From positions 1 through 6,215 of the forward strand of contig DASSRQ010000328.1 of NCBI GenBank assembly GCA_035701665.1: a DNA stretch of 6,215 bases, written 5' to 3'. Positions 1 to 6,215 of this stretch are shown here, in pieces (the first letter of the stretch is position 1; each line of letters starts with the position of its first letter). The notes beneath the pieces were generated by a model. The model was not told where the DNA came from and ran no database searches. It was given only the letters and a program-made list of their open reading frames with translations. The position numbers and the translations under genes were made by a program. This DNA is from DASSRQ01 sp035701665 (GTDB lineage Bacteria; Vulcanimicrobiota; Vulcanimicrobiia; Vulcanimicrobiales; Vulcanimicrobiaceae).

Positions 1-518
1 CTACCATGACGGAGATCCAGCACATCCTGCGCAGGCAGCACCGGATCCCGCAGGGTCGTCCGGACGACTTCGAGATCAACAACCAGGCGGACTTCCTGAG
101 TGCCTTCCAGGAGACGACGCAGGTGTTCGGCCTTCTGCTCGCCGGCATCGCCACGGTCAGTCTGCTCGTTGGCGGGATCGGGATCATGAACATCATGCTG
201 GTCTCGGTCACCGAACGCACGCGCGAGATCGGCATCCGCAAATCCATCGGAGCGAGCCCCGGCGACATTTCGCTGCAGTTTTTGATCGAGGCCGTTTTGC
301 TCTCGGTGTTCGGCGGGCTGCTCGGAACGATTCTGGGCGTCGTCATCGTGAACTTCGGCAAGGGCATTATCGCGCAAAGTGTCGGCGCCGCGCCCGTTCC
401 GTGGGTGCTGGTCATCTCGGTCGCCGCCGGATTCTCGATGCTCGTCGGCATCGTTTTCGGTTCGCTGCCGGCCGCACGCGCCGCAGCGCTCGATCCCGTT
501 GAGGCGCTGCGGTCGTGA
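1..518 (+). CDS. MacB/FtsX-type ABC transporter permease, C-terminal part (5' end outside window)
   Basis: This is the last ~171 codons of a permease. The frame is open back to base 3, so the ATG at 6 is almost certainly internal. The visible part starts in the end of the extracytoplasmic MacB core domain (acidic DDFEINNQ stretch), then shows a transmembrane helix ending in the family hallmark GGIGIMNIMLVSVTERTREIG. This is followed by the cytoplasmic coupling segment (IRKSIGAS), two more hydrophobic helices (about residues 90-120 and 130-155 of the visible part) and the typical end DPVEALRS. In the family these subunits use ATP from a partner ATPase to drive export or extrusion of lipoproteins, peptides or drugs through mechanical movement of the periplasmic domain. 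The substrate cannot be read from the sequence. The TGA stop overlaps the GTG start of the next permease (GTGA). Full-length relatives are about 400 residues, so over half is missing. Confidence 0.93.
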   Translation, partial: TMTEIQHILRRQHRIPQGRPDDFEINNQADFLSAFQETTQVFGLLLAGIATVSLLVGGIGIMNIMLVSVTERTREIGIRKSIGASPGDISLQFLIEAVLLSVFGGLLGTILGVVIVNFGKGIIAQSVGAAPVPWVLVISVAAGFSMLVGIVFGSLPAARAAALDPVEALRS

Positions 519-1709
519 TCTCGTATATTACTGAAGCCCTATCGGTATTATTGGCAAACCGCGCACGCTCGGTTCTGACCGTGATCGGGCTCGTCATCGG
601 CGTCATGGCAATCGTCGCGATTCAAGTCTGCGCGGCAGGCATGGCCGGCGCCGTCAACGGCGTGTTCAAAGGCATGAACGCGAACACGTTTTACGTGCTG
701 CCGAAGACCTCGCAGGGCAACAACACGCGCGCCGGTTTGCATCCCTCGGACCTGCAGATGCTCGAGTCTCTTCCCGGCATCGAAACGGCGATTCCGTGGT
801 CGGGCGGGCGAACGATGGTCGACGCCGGTCACAACCGCGTGCGCTTGAAGTTCGGCGGCGAGTCGGACAAACGGTTCAGCACGTCTCCCGTCGTAGCGGG
901 TTCTACGATTACTTCGGACGACGTCGGTTCGGCAGCATCGGTTTGCGTGCTCTCGGATAACGCGATGACCCGGCTGTTTCCGAGCCGCACCGCCCAAAGC
1001 GTGCTCGGTCAATCGATCTATATCGGTTCGAAACGGTATGTGGTCAAGGGCGTACTCGGCAAAGCCAAACTCGACACGGCAGCGCTGGGGTTCGACGTCA
1101 GCAACGACGTTGCGATCCCTTACACGACGTATTACAACAACTATCAGCGCGGCAGCGCATTCTTCGGTATCCAAGTCCTGGGATCGGGTTCGGCTAAACT
1201 CTCCGACTTAGAAAACGCGGCACAACATGCGCTCGAGCAGACGCACACCGGCGCGCAGTACCGTACGTTCGACTTTGGATTTTTCAGCAAAGCGATCGGC
1301 GGTTTCTTTGCCGTGGTAGGCGCCATCGTCAGCGCTGTGGGCGCAATCTCGCTGCTCGTCGCCGGCATCGGCATCATGAACATCATGCTCGTTTCGGTTA
1401 CGGAGCGCACGCGCGAGATCGGCATCCGCAAGGCGATAGGCGGCAAGCGTTTCCAGATACTCGCGCAGTTCATGATCGAAGCGCTGCTGCTTTCGGGTTT
1501 CGGCTGTTTTGCCGGCATGGTTTTAGGCGTGCTCATCGGCGGCTTTGTCGATATCTTCTTCATCTCGCGCATCTCCGGCGTCGTAGCGCCGGTACCGTGG
1601 CTGCAGATCGTCGTCATAGCGGCGGGATTTGCAACGATCGTCACGATCGTCTTCGGTACGTACCCCGCGTTTCGCGCGTCGCGGCTCGACCCTATTGAGG
1701 CGTTAAGAT

Positions 1710-1717
<8 letters not shown>
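515..1717 (+). CDS. MacB/FtsX-type ABC transporter permease, complete
   Basis: A 400-residue membrane subunit of a MacB-type ABC exporter. The layout is standard: an N-terminal helix (about residues 15-40, TVIGLVIGVMAIVAIQV) after a short cytoplasmic start, a large extracytoplasmic MacB core domain (about 45-260), then a bundle of three helices (about 264-292, 312-340 and 358-382). The signature TERTREIGIRKAIG (from about residue 296) forms the coupling segment to the ATPase, and the protein ends DPIEALRYE. The GTG start at 515 is chosen because it overlaps the upstream stop as GTGA and has GAGG at 501-504; it also leaves the first helix complete. No ATPase domain is fused, unlike E. coli MacB; the ATPase is the next gene. 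It is a paralogue of the upstream permease, nearly identical around the signature, which suggests tandem duplication and a heterodimeric channel (inference). The substrate is unknown. Confidence 0.95.
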
Positions 1718-2420
<703 letters not shown>

Positions 2421-2434
2421 GAGGCGTGGGCGCT

Positions 2435-2448
2435 ACTTTTTAAAAAGT
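2435..2448. repeat. Perfect 14-bp AT-rich palindrome in the gap before the protease gene
   Basis: ACTTTTTAAAAAGT reads the same on both strands and sits in a 74-base gap in an otherwise GC-rich region. It lies 47 bases before the chosen protease start. It could be an operator for a dimeric regulator, part of an AT-rich promoter upstream region, or a weak hairpin closing the ABC operon: flanking GGC (2429-2431) and GCC (2449-2451) could lengthen the stem with a bulge. As RNA it lacks a following U-run, so I do not call it a terminator. Function unassigned. Confidence 0.45.
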
Positions 2449-2489
2449 GCCGGGTAGATCCGGCCAAACGCCCCGTCCGAAGTGTAGTA

Positions 2490-2497
2490 GAGGAATG
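2490..2497 (+). promoter_or_regulatory. Ribosome binding site abutting the protease start codon
   Basis: GAGGA (2490-2494) directly touches ATG (2495-2497), with no spacer. Usual spacing is 5-9 bases, so initiation here may be weak, or the real start may be the in-frame TTG at 2498 (spacer 3) or the GTG at 2447. The GTG has only a GAGG 22 bases upstream and would start inside the AT palindrome. I prefer the ATG because it puts the signal anchor at the N-terminus. Confidence 0.4.
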
Positions 2498-3751
2498 TTG
2501 AACAATCGTGTATTGCCCACGGCGATAGTCGCTCTGGTGGGCGCCATCATCGGCTCGTTCGTCATGATGCTGTATGCCAGCACGCATTTTGCGAATGTTG
2601 CCGGTCCGAACAATACTCCGCCCATCGTAAGCGCCGCGCCCCTTTCCGGCGGCGGCAGCGATCAAGAGCGCATCGTGAATGCGGTCAAACGCACGAAACC
2701 GTCGGTCGTTGCTATCAGCATCACGGTTAACGGCCGTCAATATGTACCTGCCGATCCGTTCGAGCAGATGTTCGGCGGCGGCGGCAGCGGCTCGTACCGC
2801 TCCTTCAAAGGAACGGCATCCGGTTCGGGCTTTATCTTCGACAGCCGCGGCGATATCGTGACGAACGCGCACGTCGTCCGGCCGCCGATTGCGAACGCAC
2901 AGGTCAGCAATATTCAGGTGACGTTCCCGAACAATACGAAGGTGAGCGCGCACCTGATCGGCGCCAACATCGGCGCAGATCTCGCCGTGATCCGCATCGA
3001 CAATACGAAGAATCTCCCGCCCGCGCTTCCGCTCGCCGACTCCGATCGCGCGCAGCAAGGACAGTGGGCGATCGCAATCGGCGAGCCGTACGAGATGCAA
3101 GGTTCGGTTACCGTCGGCGTCGTTTCGGCGTTCAACCGCAACGAGCCGATTCAAAGCGAAACCGGACAAACGTACACGTTCAAGGGACTGATGCAGACCA
3201 GCGCGCCGATCAACCCCGGTAACTCGGGCGGCCCGCTCATCGACATGAACGGCGACGTCATCGGCGTCAATCAGTCGACGCTGCGCGGCGGCGCCGAAGG
3301 CATCGGGTTCGCAATCCCCTCGAATACGGTGCGAAAAGTTGTAGAACAGATGATCCAGCATCCGGGCATCACCCAGCCGCCGGCTCAGGCGTTCCTGGGC
3401 GTCGTGCTCGGCCAGGTAAGTCCGGGCTTCCGCAGCCAGGCCAACTATCACGGTCAAGGCGGCGTCGCGGTGTATCAGGTTGAGAGCGGCTCACCGGCAG
3501 ACCAGGCCGGCATCAATCCGGGCGACGTCATCCTGCAAATGAACGGAAAGGCGTTCTCCGACAACGCTGCGCTCGTTCAAGCCATCGGAAAACTGCACGC
3601 GGGCGATAAGGTTACGCTCGAGGTGTGGTCGCAGCAGAACGGCAGCAAACGGCTCGTTCAAGTGACGCTCGGGGCGAAACCGAGCGGTACGGGCTTCGAG
3701 CAGCAGCAGCCGCCGGATCAGCAGAATCCCGACAACAACGTCGGCCCATAA
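2495..3751 (+). CDS. htrA: HtrA/DegP-type serine protease, membrane-anchored, one PDZ domain
   Basis: A 418-residue S1C-family serine protease that degrades or refolds damaged proteins outside the cytoplasm. An N-terminal anchor (about residues 6-29, VLPTAIVALVGAIIGSFVMM) follows a short start with one Arg, so the catalytic part faces outward. A spacer leads to the trypsin-like domain (about 50-285). The catalytic triad is complete: His126 in TNAHVV, Asp162 in GADLAVIR, Ser244 in PGNSGGPL. DPFEQMFG followed by a glycine-rich run resembles the DegP LA loop but is short. One PDZ domain spans about 300-392 (FLGVVLG, then GSPADQAGINPGDVILQMNG), followed by a Gln/Pro/Asn-rich tail. A single PDZ plus anchor matches DegS- and Gram-positive HtrA-like proteins rather than two-PDZ DegP. 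No envelope-stress promoter is obvious upstream. An alternative GTG start at 2447 would add 16 residues. It ends just before a strong terminator. Confidence 0.95.
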   Translation: MLNNRVLPTAIVALVGAIIGSFVMMLYASTHFANVAGPNNTPPIVSAAPLSGGGSDQERIVNAVKRTKPSVVAISITVNGRQYVPADPFEQMFGGGGSGSYRSFKGTASGSGFIFDSRGDIVTNAHVVRPPIANAQVSNIQVTFPNNTKVSAHLIGANIGADLAVIRIDNTKNLPPALPLADSDRAQQGQWAIAIGEPYEMQGSVTVGVVSAFNRNEPIQSETGQTYTFKGLMQTSAPINPGNSGGPLIDMNGDVIGVNQSTLRGGAEGIGFAIPSNTVRKVVEQMIQHPGITQPPAQAFLGVVLGQVSPGFRSQANYHGQGGVAVYQVESGSPADQAGINPGDVILQMNGKAFSDNAALVQAIGKLHAGDKVTLEVWSQQNGSKRLVQVTLGAKPSGTGFEQQQPPDQQNPDNNVGP

Positions 3752-3753
3752 AA

Positions 3754-3783
3754 AAAGGGCGCCAACCGGCGCCCTTTCCTTTT
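3754..3783. terminator. Intrinsic terminator after the protease gene, usable in both directions
   Basis: A 10-bp perfect stem, AAAGGGCGCC (3754-3763) with GGCGCCCTTT (3768-3777), closes a 4-base AACC loop. On the + strand it is followed by CCTTTT, and it starts 3 bases after the protease stop. On the - strand the hairpin is followed by an uninterrupted run of seven T (complement of 3750-3756), the stronger arrangement. That fits a convergent transcript from the small minus-strand gene at 3824-4033. Confidence 0.9.
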
Positions 3784-3784
3784 G

Positions 3785-3837
3785 TGTCATCCTGAGCGGG
3801 GTCGCCGCCGCCGGCGGCACCCCTCAGTCGAAGGGTG
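3785..3837 (+). repeat. REP-like intergenic repeat, copy 1 (forward)
   Basis: Starts TGTCATCCTGAG (3785-3796) and ends TCGAAGGGTG (3828-3837). The same ends recur, inverted, at 4194-4236. The middle folds strongly: CTGA (3792-3795) with TCAG (3824-3827), GGGGT (3798-3802) with ACCCC (3819-3823), and GCCGCC (3804-3809) with GGCGGC (3813-3818), around a 3-base loop. The ends resemble the TGTCATCCTGAG-type dispersed intergenic repeats I recall from many bacterial genomes; that resemblance is from memory. No transposase lies nearby. The minus-strand gene's stop codon (3824-3826) falls inside the stem. Confidence 0.7.
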
Positions 3838-4033
3838 AAGGTGGCCACGGCCGTGCGTTGCCGCCCGCCAGCACCGGCGGCGGCGGCTTCAGACGCGCGT
3901 GTACGCCGGCCGAGCCGCCCTCATCGTCGTCGTCGTCCCACTTCCGGCGCGGCTTTGCCGCGGCCTTGCGGCGGCCGCCGATCCAGAGGAACGGGACCCG
4001 GACGTAGTCTCGCATTTTGGTCAGGAGCGACAT
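3824..4033 (-). CDS. Small hypothetical protein, 69 residues, with a poly-Asp stretch
   Basis: I do not recognise this protein. It begins MSLLTKMRDYVRVPFLWIGG, a mildly amphipathic or hydrophobic start, then a basic patch (about residues 21-30, RRKAAAKPRR), an acidic run (WDDDDDE, about 32-38), a Gly/Ala linker and a Pro-rich tail (KPPPPV, then PWPPSPFD). By hand count about six in seven codons end in G or C while second positions are far less GC-rich, the pattern expected of a real gene in a GC-rich genome. A TATGAT box lies 7 bases upstream of the ATG, no Shine-Dalgarno is visible, and the downstream terminator is strongest in this direction; together these suggest a short leaderless transcript. 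Against it: it is short, low in complexity, and its last codons run into a repeat. Overlapping + strand frames look like shadows. A basic-then-acidic layout could mean nucleic-acid or membrane association, but that is a guess. Confidence 0.5.
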   Translation of the reverse strand: MSLLTKMRDYVRVPFLWIGGRRKAAAKPRRKWDDDDDEGGSAGVHARLKPPPPVLAGGNARPWPPSPFD

Positions 4034-4040
4034 CTATCGC

Positions 4041-4046
4041 ATCATA
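4041..4046 (-). promoter_or_regulatory. Possible -10 box of a leaderless promoter for the small minus-strand gene
   Basis: On the minus strand this reads TATGAT, one base off the consensus TATAAT. The hexamer ends 7 bases before the ATG at 4033, so the expected transcript start falls on or next to the start codon. No good -35 box is seen; the candidates at spacers of 17 to 19 bases (GCACAA, GGCACA, TGGCAC) are poor. Confidence 0.4.
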
Positions 4047-4086
4047 ACGCGCCCCGGCCGTTTTTGTGCCACCGGCAGCGCATCCA

Positions 4087-4107
4087 AAGACCTACAATTT
4101 GGGTCTT
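4087..4107. repeat. Inverted repeat upstream of the dnaK promoter
   Basis: AAGACC (4087-4092) and GGTCTT (4102-4107) are perfect 6-bp arms around a 9-base AT-rich centre. The element sits about 46-66 bases upstream of the transcript start predicted for dnaK and between the two divergent promoters. That position would suit a regulator binding site. It matches neither CIRCE (TTAGCACTC-N9-GAGTGCTAA) nor the actinobacterial HAIR motif (CTTGAGT-N7-ACTCAAG). Chance is possible for arms this short. Confidence 0.3.
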
Positions 4108-4140
4108 AAGGAGTGGAACACAAGCGGCTCGATGGCGTAC

Positions 4141-4146
4141 TATAAT
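4141..4146 (+). promoter_or_regulatory. Likely -10 box of the dnaK promoter (TATAAT)
   Basis: A perfect TATAAT consensus in a GC-rich genome, on the correct strand, 135 bases before the dnaK ATG. Transcription would start near 4153, giving a leader of about 128 bases. The -35 region is poor: at a 17-base spacer it reads ACACAA. There is no extended -10 TGn. A weak -35 would fit an activated or alternative-sigma promoter, or the match may be chance. Confidence 0.5.
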
Positions 4147-4155
4147 CGAATCGCA

Positions 4156-4188
4156 AAGCTCCTTGTAGCCTAGTAAGCGGCAAGGCTT
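4156..4188 (+). other. Hairpin-forming segment early in the dnaK leader
   Basis: AAG-CCTTG (4156-4158 and 4161-4165) can pair with CAAGG-CTT (4181-4188), giving 8 pairs with a 2-base bulge. A shorter alternative is TAAGC (4174-4178) with GCTTA (4185-4189). Together with the hairpin in the repeat just downstream, much of the predicted leader is structured. Whether it has a regulatory role such as heat sensing or mRNA stability is not shown by the sequence. Confidence 0.3.
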
Positions 4189-4193
4189 AGTAC

Positions 4194-4236
4194 CACCCTT
4201 CGATTCCTCAAGGTTCTTCGATACCTCAGGATGACA
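4194..4236 (-). repeat. REP-like intergenic repeat, copy 2 (inverted), in the dnaK leader
   Basis: Read on the minus strand it starts TGTCATCCTGAG (4236 back to 4225) and ends TCGAAGGGTG (4203 back to 4194), the same ends as copy 1 at 3785-3837. Its centre differs: on the + strand it holds a near-tandem repeat, CTTCGATTCCTCAAGG (4198-4213) and CTTCGATACCTCAGG (4216-4230). It can fold as TCCT (4205-4208) with AGGA (4228-4231) and AGGT (4211-4214) with ACCT (4223-4226) around an 8-base loop. It lies inside the predicted untranslated leader of dnaK. Confidence 0.65.
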
Positions 4237-4263
4237 AGCCGGGAACAGTTGGTCCATAGGCTC

Positions 4264-4270
4264 GGAAAGG
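4264..4270 (+). promoter_or_regulatory. Ribosome binding site of dnaK
   Basis: GGAAAGG lies 10 bases before the ATG at 4281, slightly long but acceptable spacing. It supports that ATG, which also begins the conserved MAKVVGIDLGTTNS start of Hsp70 proteins. An upstream CCCTT (4196-4200) could pair with AAGG only over four bases, so sequestration is not convincing. Confidence 0.65.
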
Positions 4271-4280
4271 TTGACAATTA

Positions 4281-6140
4281 ATGGCTAAAGTGGTCGGTAT
4301 CGACCTGGGCACGACCAACTCGGTCGTGGCCGTCATGGAGGGCAGCTCGCCCACCGTGATCGCAAATGCGGAAGGCTCGCGTACGACGCCCTCCGTCGTC
4401 GCATTCACCAAGACCGGAGAACGTCTGGTCGGACAACTGGCAAAACGCCAGGCAATCACCAATCCGGATCGCACCATCGCTTCGATCAAGCGGCACATGG
4501 GCACGGATTATCACGTCAAGGTCGACGGCAAAGACTATTCGCCGCAAGAGATCTCGGCGATGATCCTTCAGAAGCTCGTGAACGACGCGAGCAACTACCT
4601 CGGCGAACGTGTGACGAAAGCCGTCATCACGGTGCCCGCATACTTCAACGACTCGCAGCGCCAGGCGACCAAAGACGCCGGCAAGATCGCGGGTCTGGAC
4701 GTGCTGCGCATCATCAACGAACCGACGGCGGCGGCGCTGGCGTACGGTCTCGATAAAAAAGGCAGCGAGACGATTCTGGTTTGGGACCTCGGCGGCGGTA
4801 CGTTCGACGTCTCGATCCTCGAAGTCGGCGACGGCGTTTTCGAAGTGAAAGCAACGAACGGCGACACGCGTCTGGGCGGCGACGACTACGATCACCGCAT
4901 CGTCGAGTGGCTGGTTGCCGAGTTCCGCAAAGAGCAAGGCATCGACCTGAGCGGCGACAAGCAAGCCATGCAGCGTCTGACCGAAGCCGCGGAAAAGGCC
5001 AAGATCGAACTCTCGTCCGTCGTGCAGACCAGCATCAATCTGCCGTTCATCACGGCCGATCAGAACGGTCCCAAGCACATGGACATCACGTGCACCCGCG
5101 CCAAGTTCGAAGAACTCACGAGCGACCTGACCGATCGCTGCATCCAGCCGTTCAAAAACGCGCTGGCCGATGCCAAGATCGACATCTCGCAGATCGATGA
5201 AGTCGTCATGGTCGGCGGTTCGACGCGTATGCCGGTTATCCAAGAACTCGTGCGCAAACTCACGGGCAAAGAGCCGAACCTCTCCGTCAATCCCGACGAA
5301 GTGGTCGCGGTCGGCGCGGCAATTCAGGCCGGCGTCCTCGCCGGTGAAGTGCGCGACGTCGTTCTGCTCGATGTAACGCCGCTCTCGCTGGGCCTGGAAA
5401 CGCTCGGCGGCGTGACGACGCACCTCATCGAGCGCAACACGACGATTCCGACCAAGAAGTCGCAGGTCTTCACGACCGCCGAGGACGGCCAAACGTCCGT
5501 CGATATTCACGTGCTGCAAGGCGAACGCCCGATGGCCGTGGACAACAAGACGCTGGGACGTTTCCGCTTGGAAGGCATCCCCGCTGCACCGCGCGGCATT
5601 CCGCAGATCGAAGTTGCTTTCAACATCGATGCCAACGGTATCGTGAACGTAAGCGCCAAAGATCTCGGCACCGGTAAAGAGCAGCAGATCACGATCACCG
5701 CGTCCACGAATCTGTCGAAAGACGAAGTGGAGCGCATGGTCAAGGATGCCGAGCTCCAAGGCGCGGCCGATCAGCAGAAACGCGAAGAGGCGGAAGTGCG
5801 CAATCAGGCATCGAGCCTGATCTACTCGACCGAGAAATCGCTCAAAGAAGTCGGCGACAAACTCGACGCCGGCGCTCGCGCGGAAGTCGAAGCGGCGCTT
5901 TCGGATCTGAAGAAAGTCAGCGAAAACGGCACGCTCGGCGAGATCAAACCCGCAGTCGAACGGCTGCAGCAGGCGAGCTACAAGATGGCGGAACTGCTGT
6001 ACCAGAAGACGACGGCAGGCGCGAACGGCGCGCCGGGCGAGGGTCAGTCGGCCGAAGGCGCTCCGCACGCGGAGAGCGGCGAAACGTCGAACGAGCCGAG
6101 CGAAGACGTCATCGACGCGGAATTCAAAGAAGCCAAGTAA
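4281..6140 (+). CDS. dnaK: Molecular chaperone DnaK (Hsp70)
   Basis: A complete 619-residue Hsp70, which binds exposed hydrophobic peptides in an ATP-controlled cycle with DnaJ and GrpE. ATPase domain (1-358): phosphate-1 loop GIDLGTTNS (6-14), catalytic Lys70, switch Pro119 in VPAYF, NEPTAAALAYG (146-156), phosphate-2 loop DLGGGTFD with Thr174, and GGSTRMP (312-318). The interdomain linker DVVLLDVTPLSLG is at about 359-371, the beta substrate-binding domain about 372-476, and the helical lid about 477-578. A Gly/Ala/Glu-rich tail ends in the co-chaperone-type motif EDVIDAEFKEAK. Between KRHMGTDY and VKVDGKDY the roughly 24-residue insertion of E. coli-type DnaK is absent; Pro119 and Thr174 correspond to E. 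coli Pro143 and Thr199. That deletion is a known mark of monoderm-type Hsp70. All key residues are intact. A probable grpE starts 12 bases after the stop, so the two are likely cotranscribed. Control probably acts at the 4141 promoter and the structured leader; no CIRCE or HAIR site is seen. Confidence 0.99.
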   Translation: MAKVVGIDLGTTNSVVAVMEGSSPTVIANAEGSRTTPSVVAFTKTGERLVGQLAKRQAITNPDRTIASIKRHMGTDYHVKVDGKDYSPQEISAMILQKLVNDASNYLGERVTKAVITVPAYFNDSQRQATKDAGKIAGLDVLRIINEPTAAALAYGLDKKGSETILVWDLGGGTFDVSILEVGDGVFEVKATNGDTRLGGDDYDHRIVEWLVAEFRKEQGIDLSGDKQAMQRLTEAAEKAKIELSSVVQTSINLPFITADQNGPKHMDITCTRAKFEELTSDLTDRCIQPFKNALADAKIDISQIDEVVMVGGSTRMPVIQELVRKLTGKEPNLSVNPDEVVAVGAAIQAGVLAGEVRDVVLLDVTPLSLGLETLGGVTTHLIERNTTIPTKKSQVFTTAEDGQTSVDIHVLQGERPMAVDNKTLGRFRLEGIPAAPRGIPQIEVAFNIDANGIVNVSAKDLGTGKEQQITITASTNLSKDEVERMVKDAELQGAADQQKREEAEVRNQASSLIYSTEKSLKEVGDKLDAGARAEVEAALSDLKKVSENGTLGEIKPAVERLQQASYKMAELLYQKTTAGANGAPGEGQSAEGAPHAESGETSNEPSEDVIDAEFKEAK

Positions 6141-6152
6141 GAGTATCCGCGC

Positions 6153-6215
6153 GTGTCACAAGACGAATACGTAACCGAAGCAGACGTGCCGGCGGCGGGC
6201 GTCGAGCTGCAATCG
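6153..6215 (+). CDS. Start of a downstream gene, probably grpE (cut by window end)
   Basis: A GTG at 6153 opens a frame that stays open to the last base: 21 codons beginning MSQDEYVTEADVPAAGVELQ. It starts 12 bases after the dnaK stop, with a weak AAGAG (6139-6143) 9 bases upstream. The acidic, disordered start is typical of GrpE, the nucleotide exchange factor that resets DnaK, and dnaK-grpE-dnaJ is a known gene order, for example in Actinobacteria. No diagnostic GrpE motif is reached, so the function rests on context and composition; dnaJ-like or unrelated genes are not excluded. Confidence 0.55.
   Translation, partial: MSQDEYVTEADVPAAGVELQS

Noticed and set aside
3835..4168. Two + strand frames (3835-4047 and 3899-4168) opposite the small gene
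   Set aside because: They are Arg/Pro/Ala-rich and have no plausible ribosome binding site. The minus-strand frame explains the base pattern better and has a better placed promoter and terminator.
4108..4173. Possible leader peptide: AAGGAG (4108-4113) followed by ATG 4132 and a 13-codon frame ending at 4173
   Set aside because: The spacing of 18 bases is too long, the frame overlaps the TATAAT box so it would precede the likely transcript start, and the peptide shows no attenuator-like codon run.
4271..4276. TTGACA, a perfect -35 box just before the dnaK start
   Set aside because: It lies 5 to 10 bases before the ATG, so its -10 would be inside the coding region, and none is found there. 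It is probably chance, and the segment doubles as the spacer after the ribosome binding site.
3752..4280. CIRCE or HAIR heat-shock operator upstream of dnaK
   Set aside because: I looked for TTAGCACTC/GAGTGCTAA and CTTGAGT/ACTCAAG inverted pairs. Only fragments such as CCTCAAGG in the repeat occur, without a matching partner arm.
4278..6068. 596-codon open frame on the minus strand opposite dnaK
   Set aside because: Long antisense frames opposite GC-rich Hsp70 genes are a known by-product of codon bias. The product is an Arg/Asp/His-rich mixture without recognisable motifs, while the + strand is unmistakably dnaK.

Overview
The window is a GC-rich bacterial chromosome segment, densely coded and mostly on the + strand. 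The best clue to the organism is DnaK. Its ATPase domain lacks the roughly 24-residue insertion found in the Gram-negative (E. coli-type) protein, and the codon after the stop opens what looks like grpE (order dnaK-grpE). Both point to a monoderm-type or Terrabacteria lineage, such as Actinobacteria-like, Chloroflexota-like or Eremiobacterota-like bacteria. The exact phylum is an inference; I cannot search a database.

Layout: (1) Positions 1-2420 hold the end of an ABC export operon: the 3' part of one MacB/FtsX-type permease, a complete second permease, and a separate MacB/LolD-type ATPase. The three genes overlap by 4 and 8 bases, so they are translationally coupled. (2) After a 74-base gap with a perfect AT-rich palindrome comes a membrane-anchored HtrA/DegP-type serine protease with one PDZ domain (2495-3751), ending in a strong hairpin terminator. 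(3) Positions 3752-4280 form an intergenic or accessory patch. It has two copies of a REP-like repeat in opposite orientation (3785-3837 and 4194-4236), a probable small minus-strand gene of 69 codons (3824-4033) that looks leaderless, and the control region of dnaK. (4) dnaK is at 4281-6140, with the first 21 codons of a probable grpE at 6153-6215.

The theme is envelope and protein quality control: an exporter, a surface protease and chaperone, and the cytosolic Hsp70 system. Only the ABC genes and the dnaK-grpE pair look like operons. The protease is bounded by its own terminator and need not share control with either neighbour.

I see no convincing new biological system. The parts worth a second look are the inverted repeat pair around the small orphan gene, the structured dnaK leader without recognisable CIRCE or HAIR operators, and the AT palindrome before the protease. 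Nothing here is a tRNA, rRNA, CRISPR array or transposase gene.
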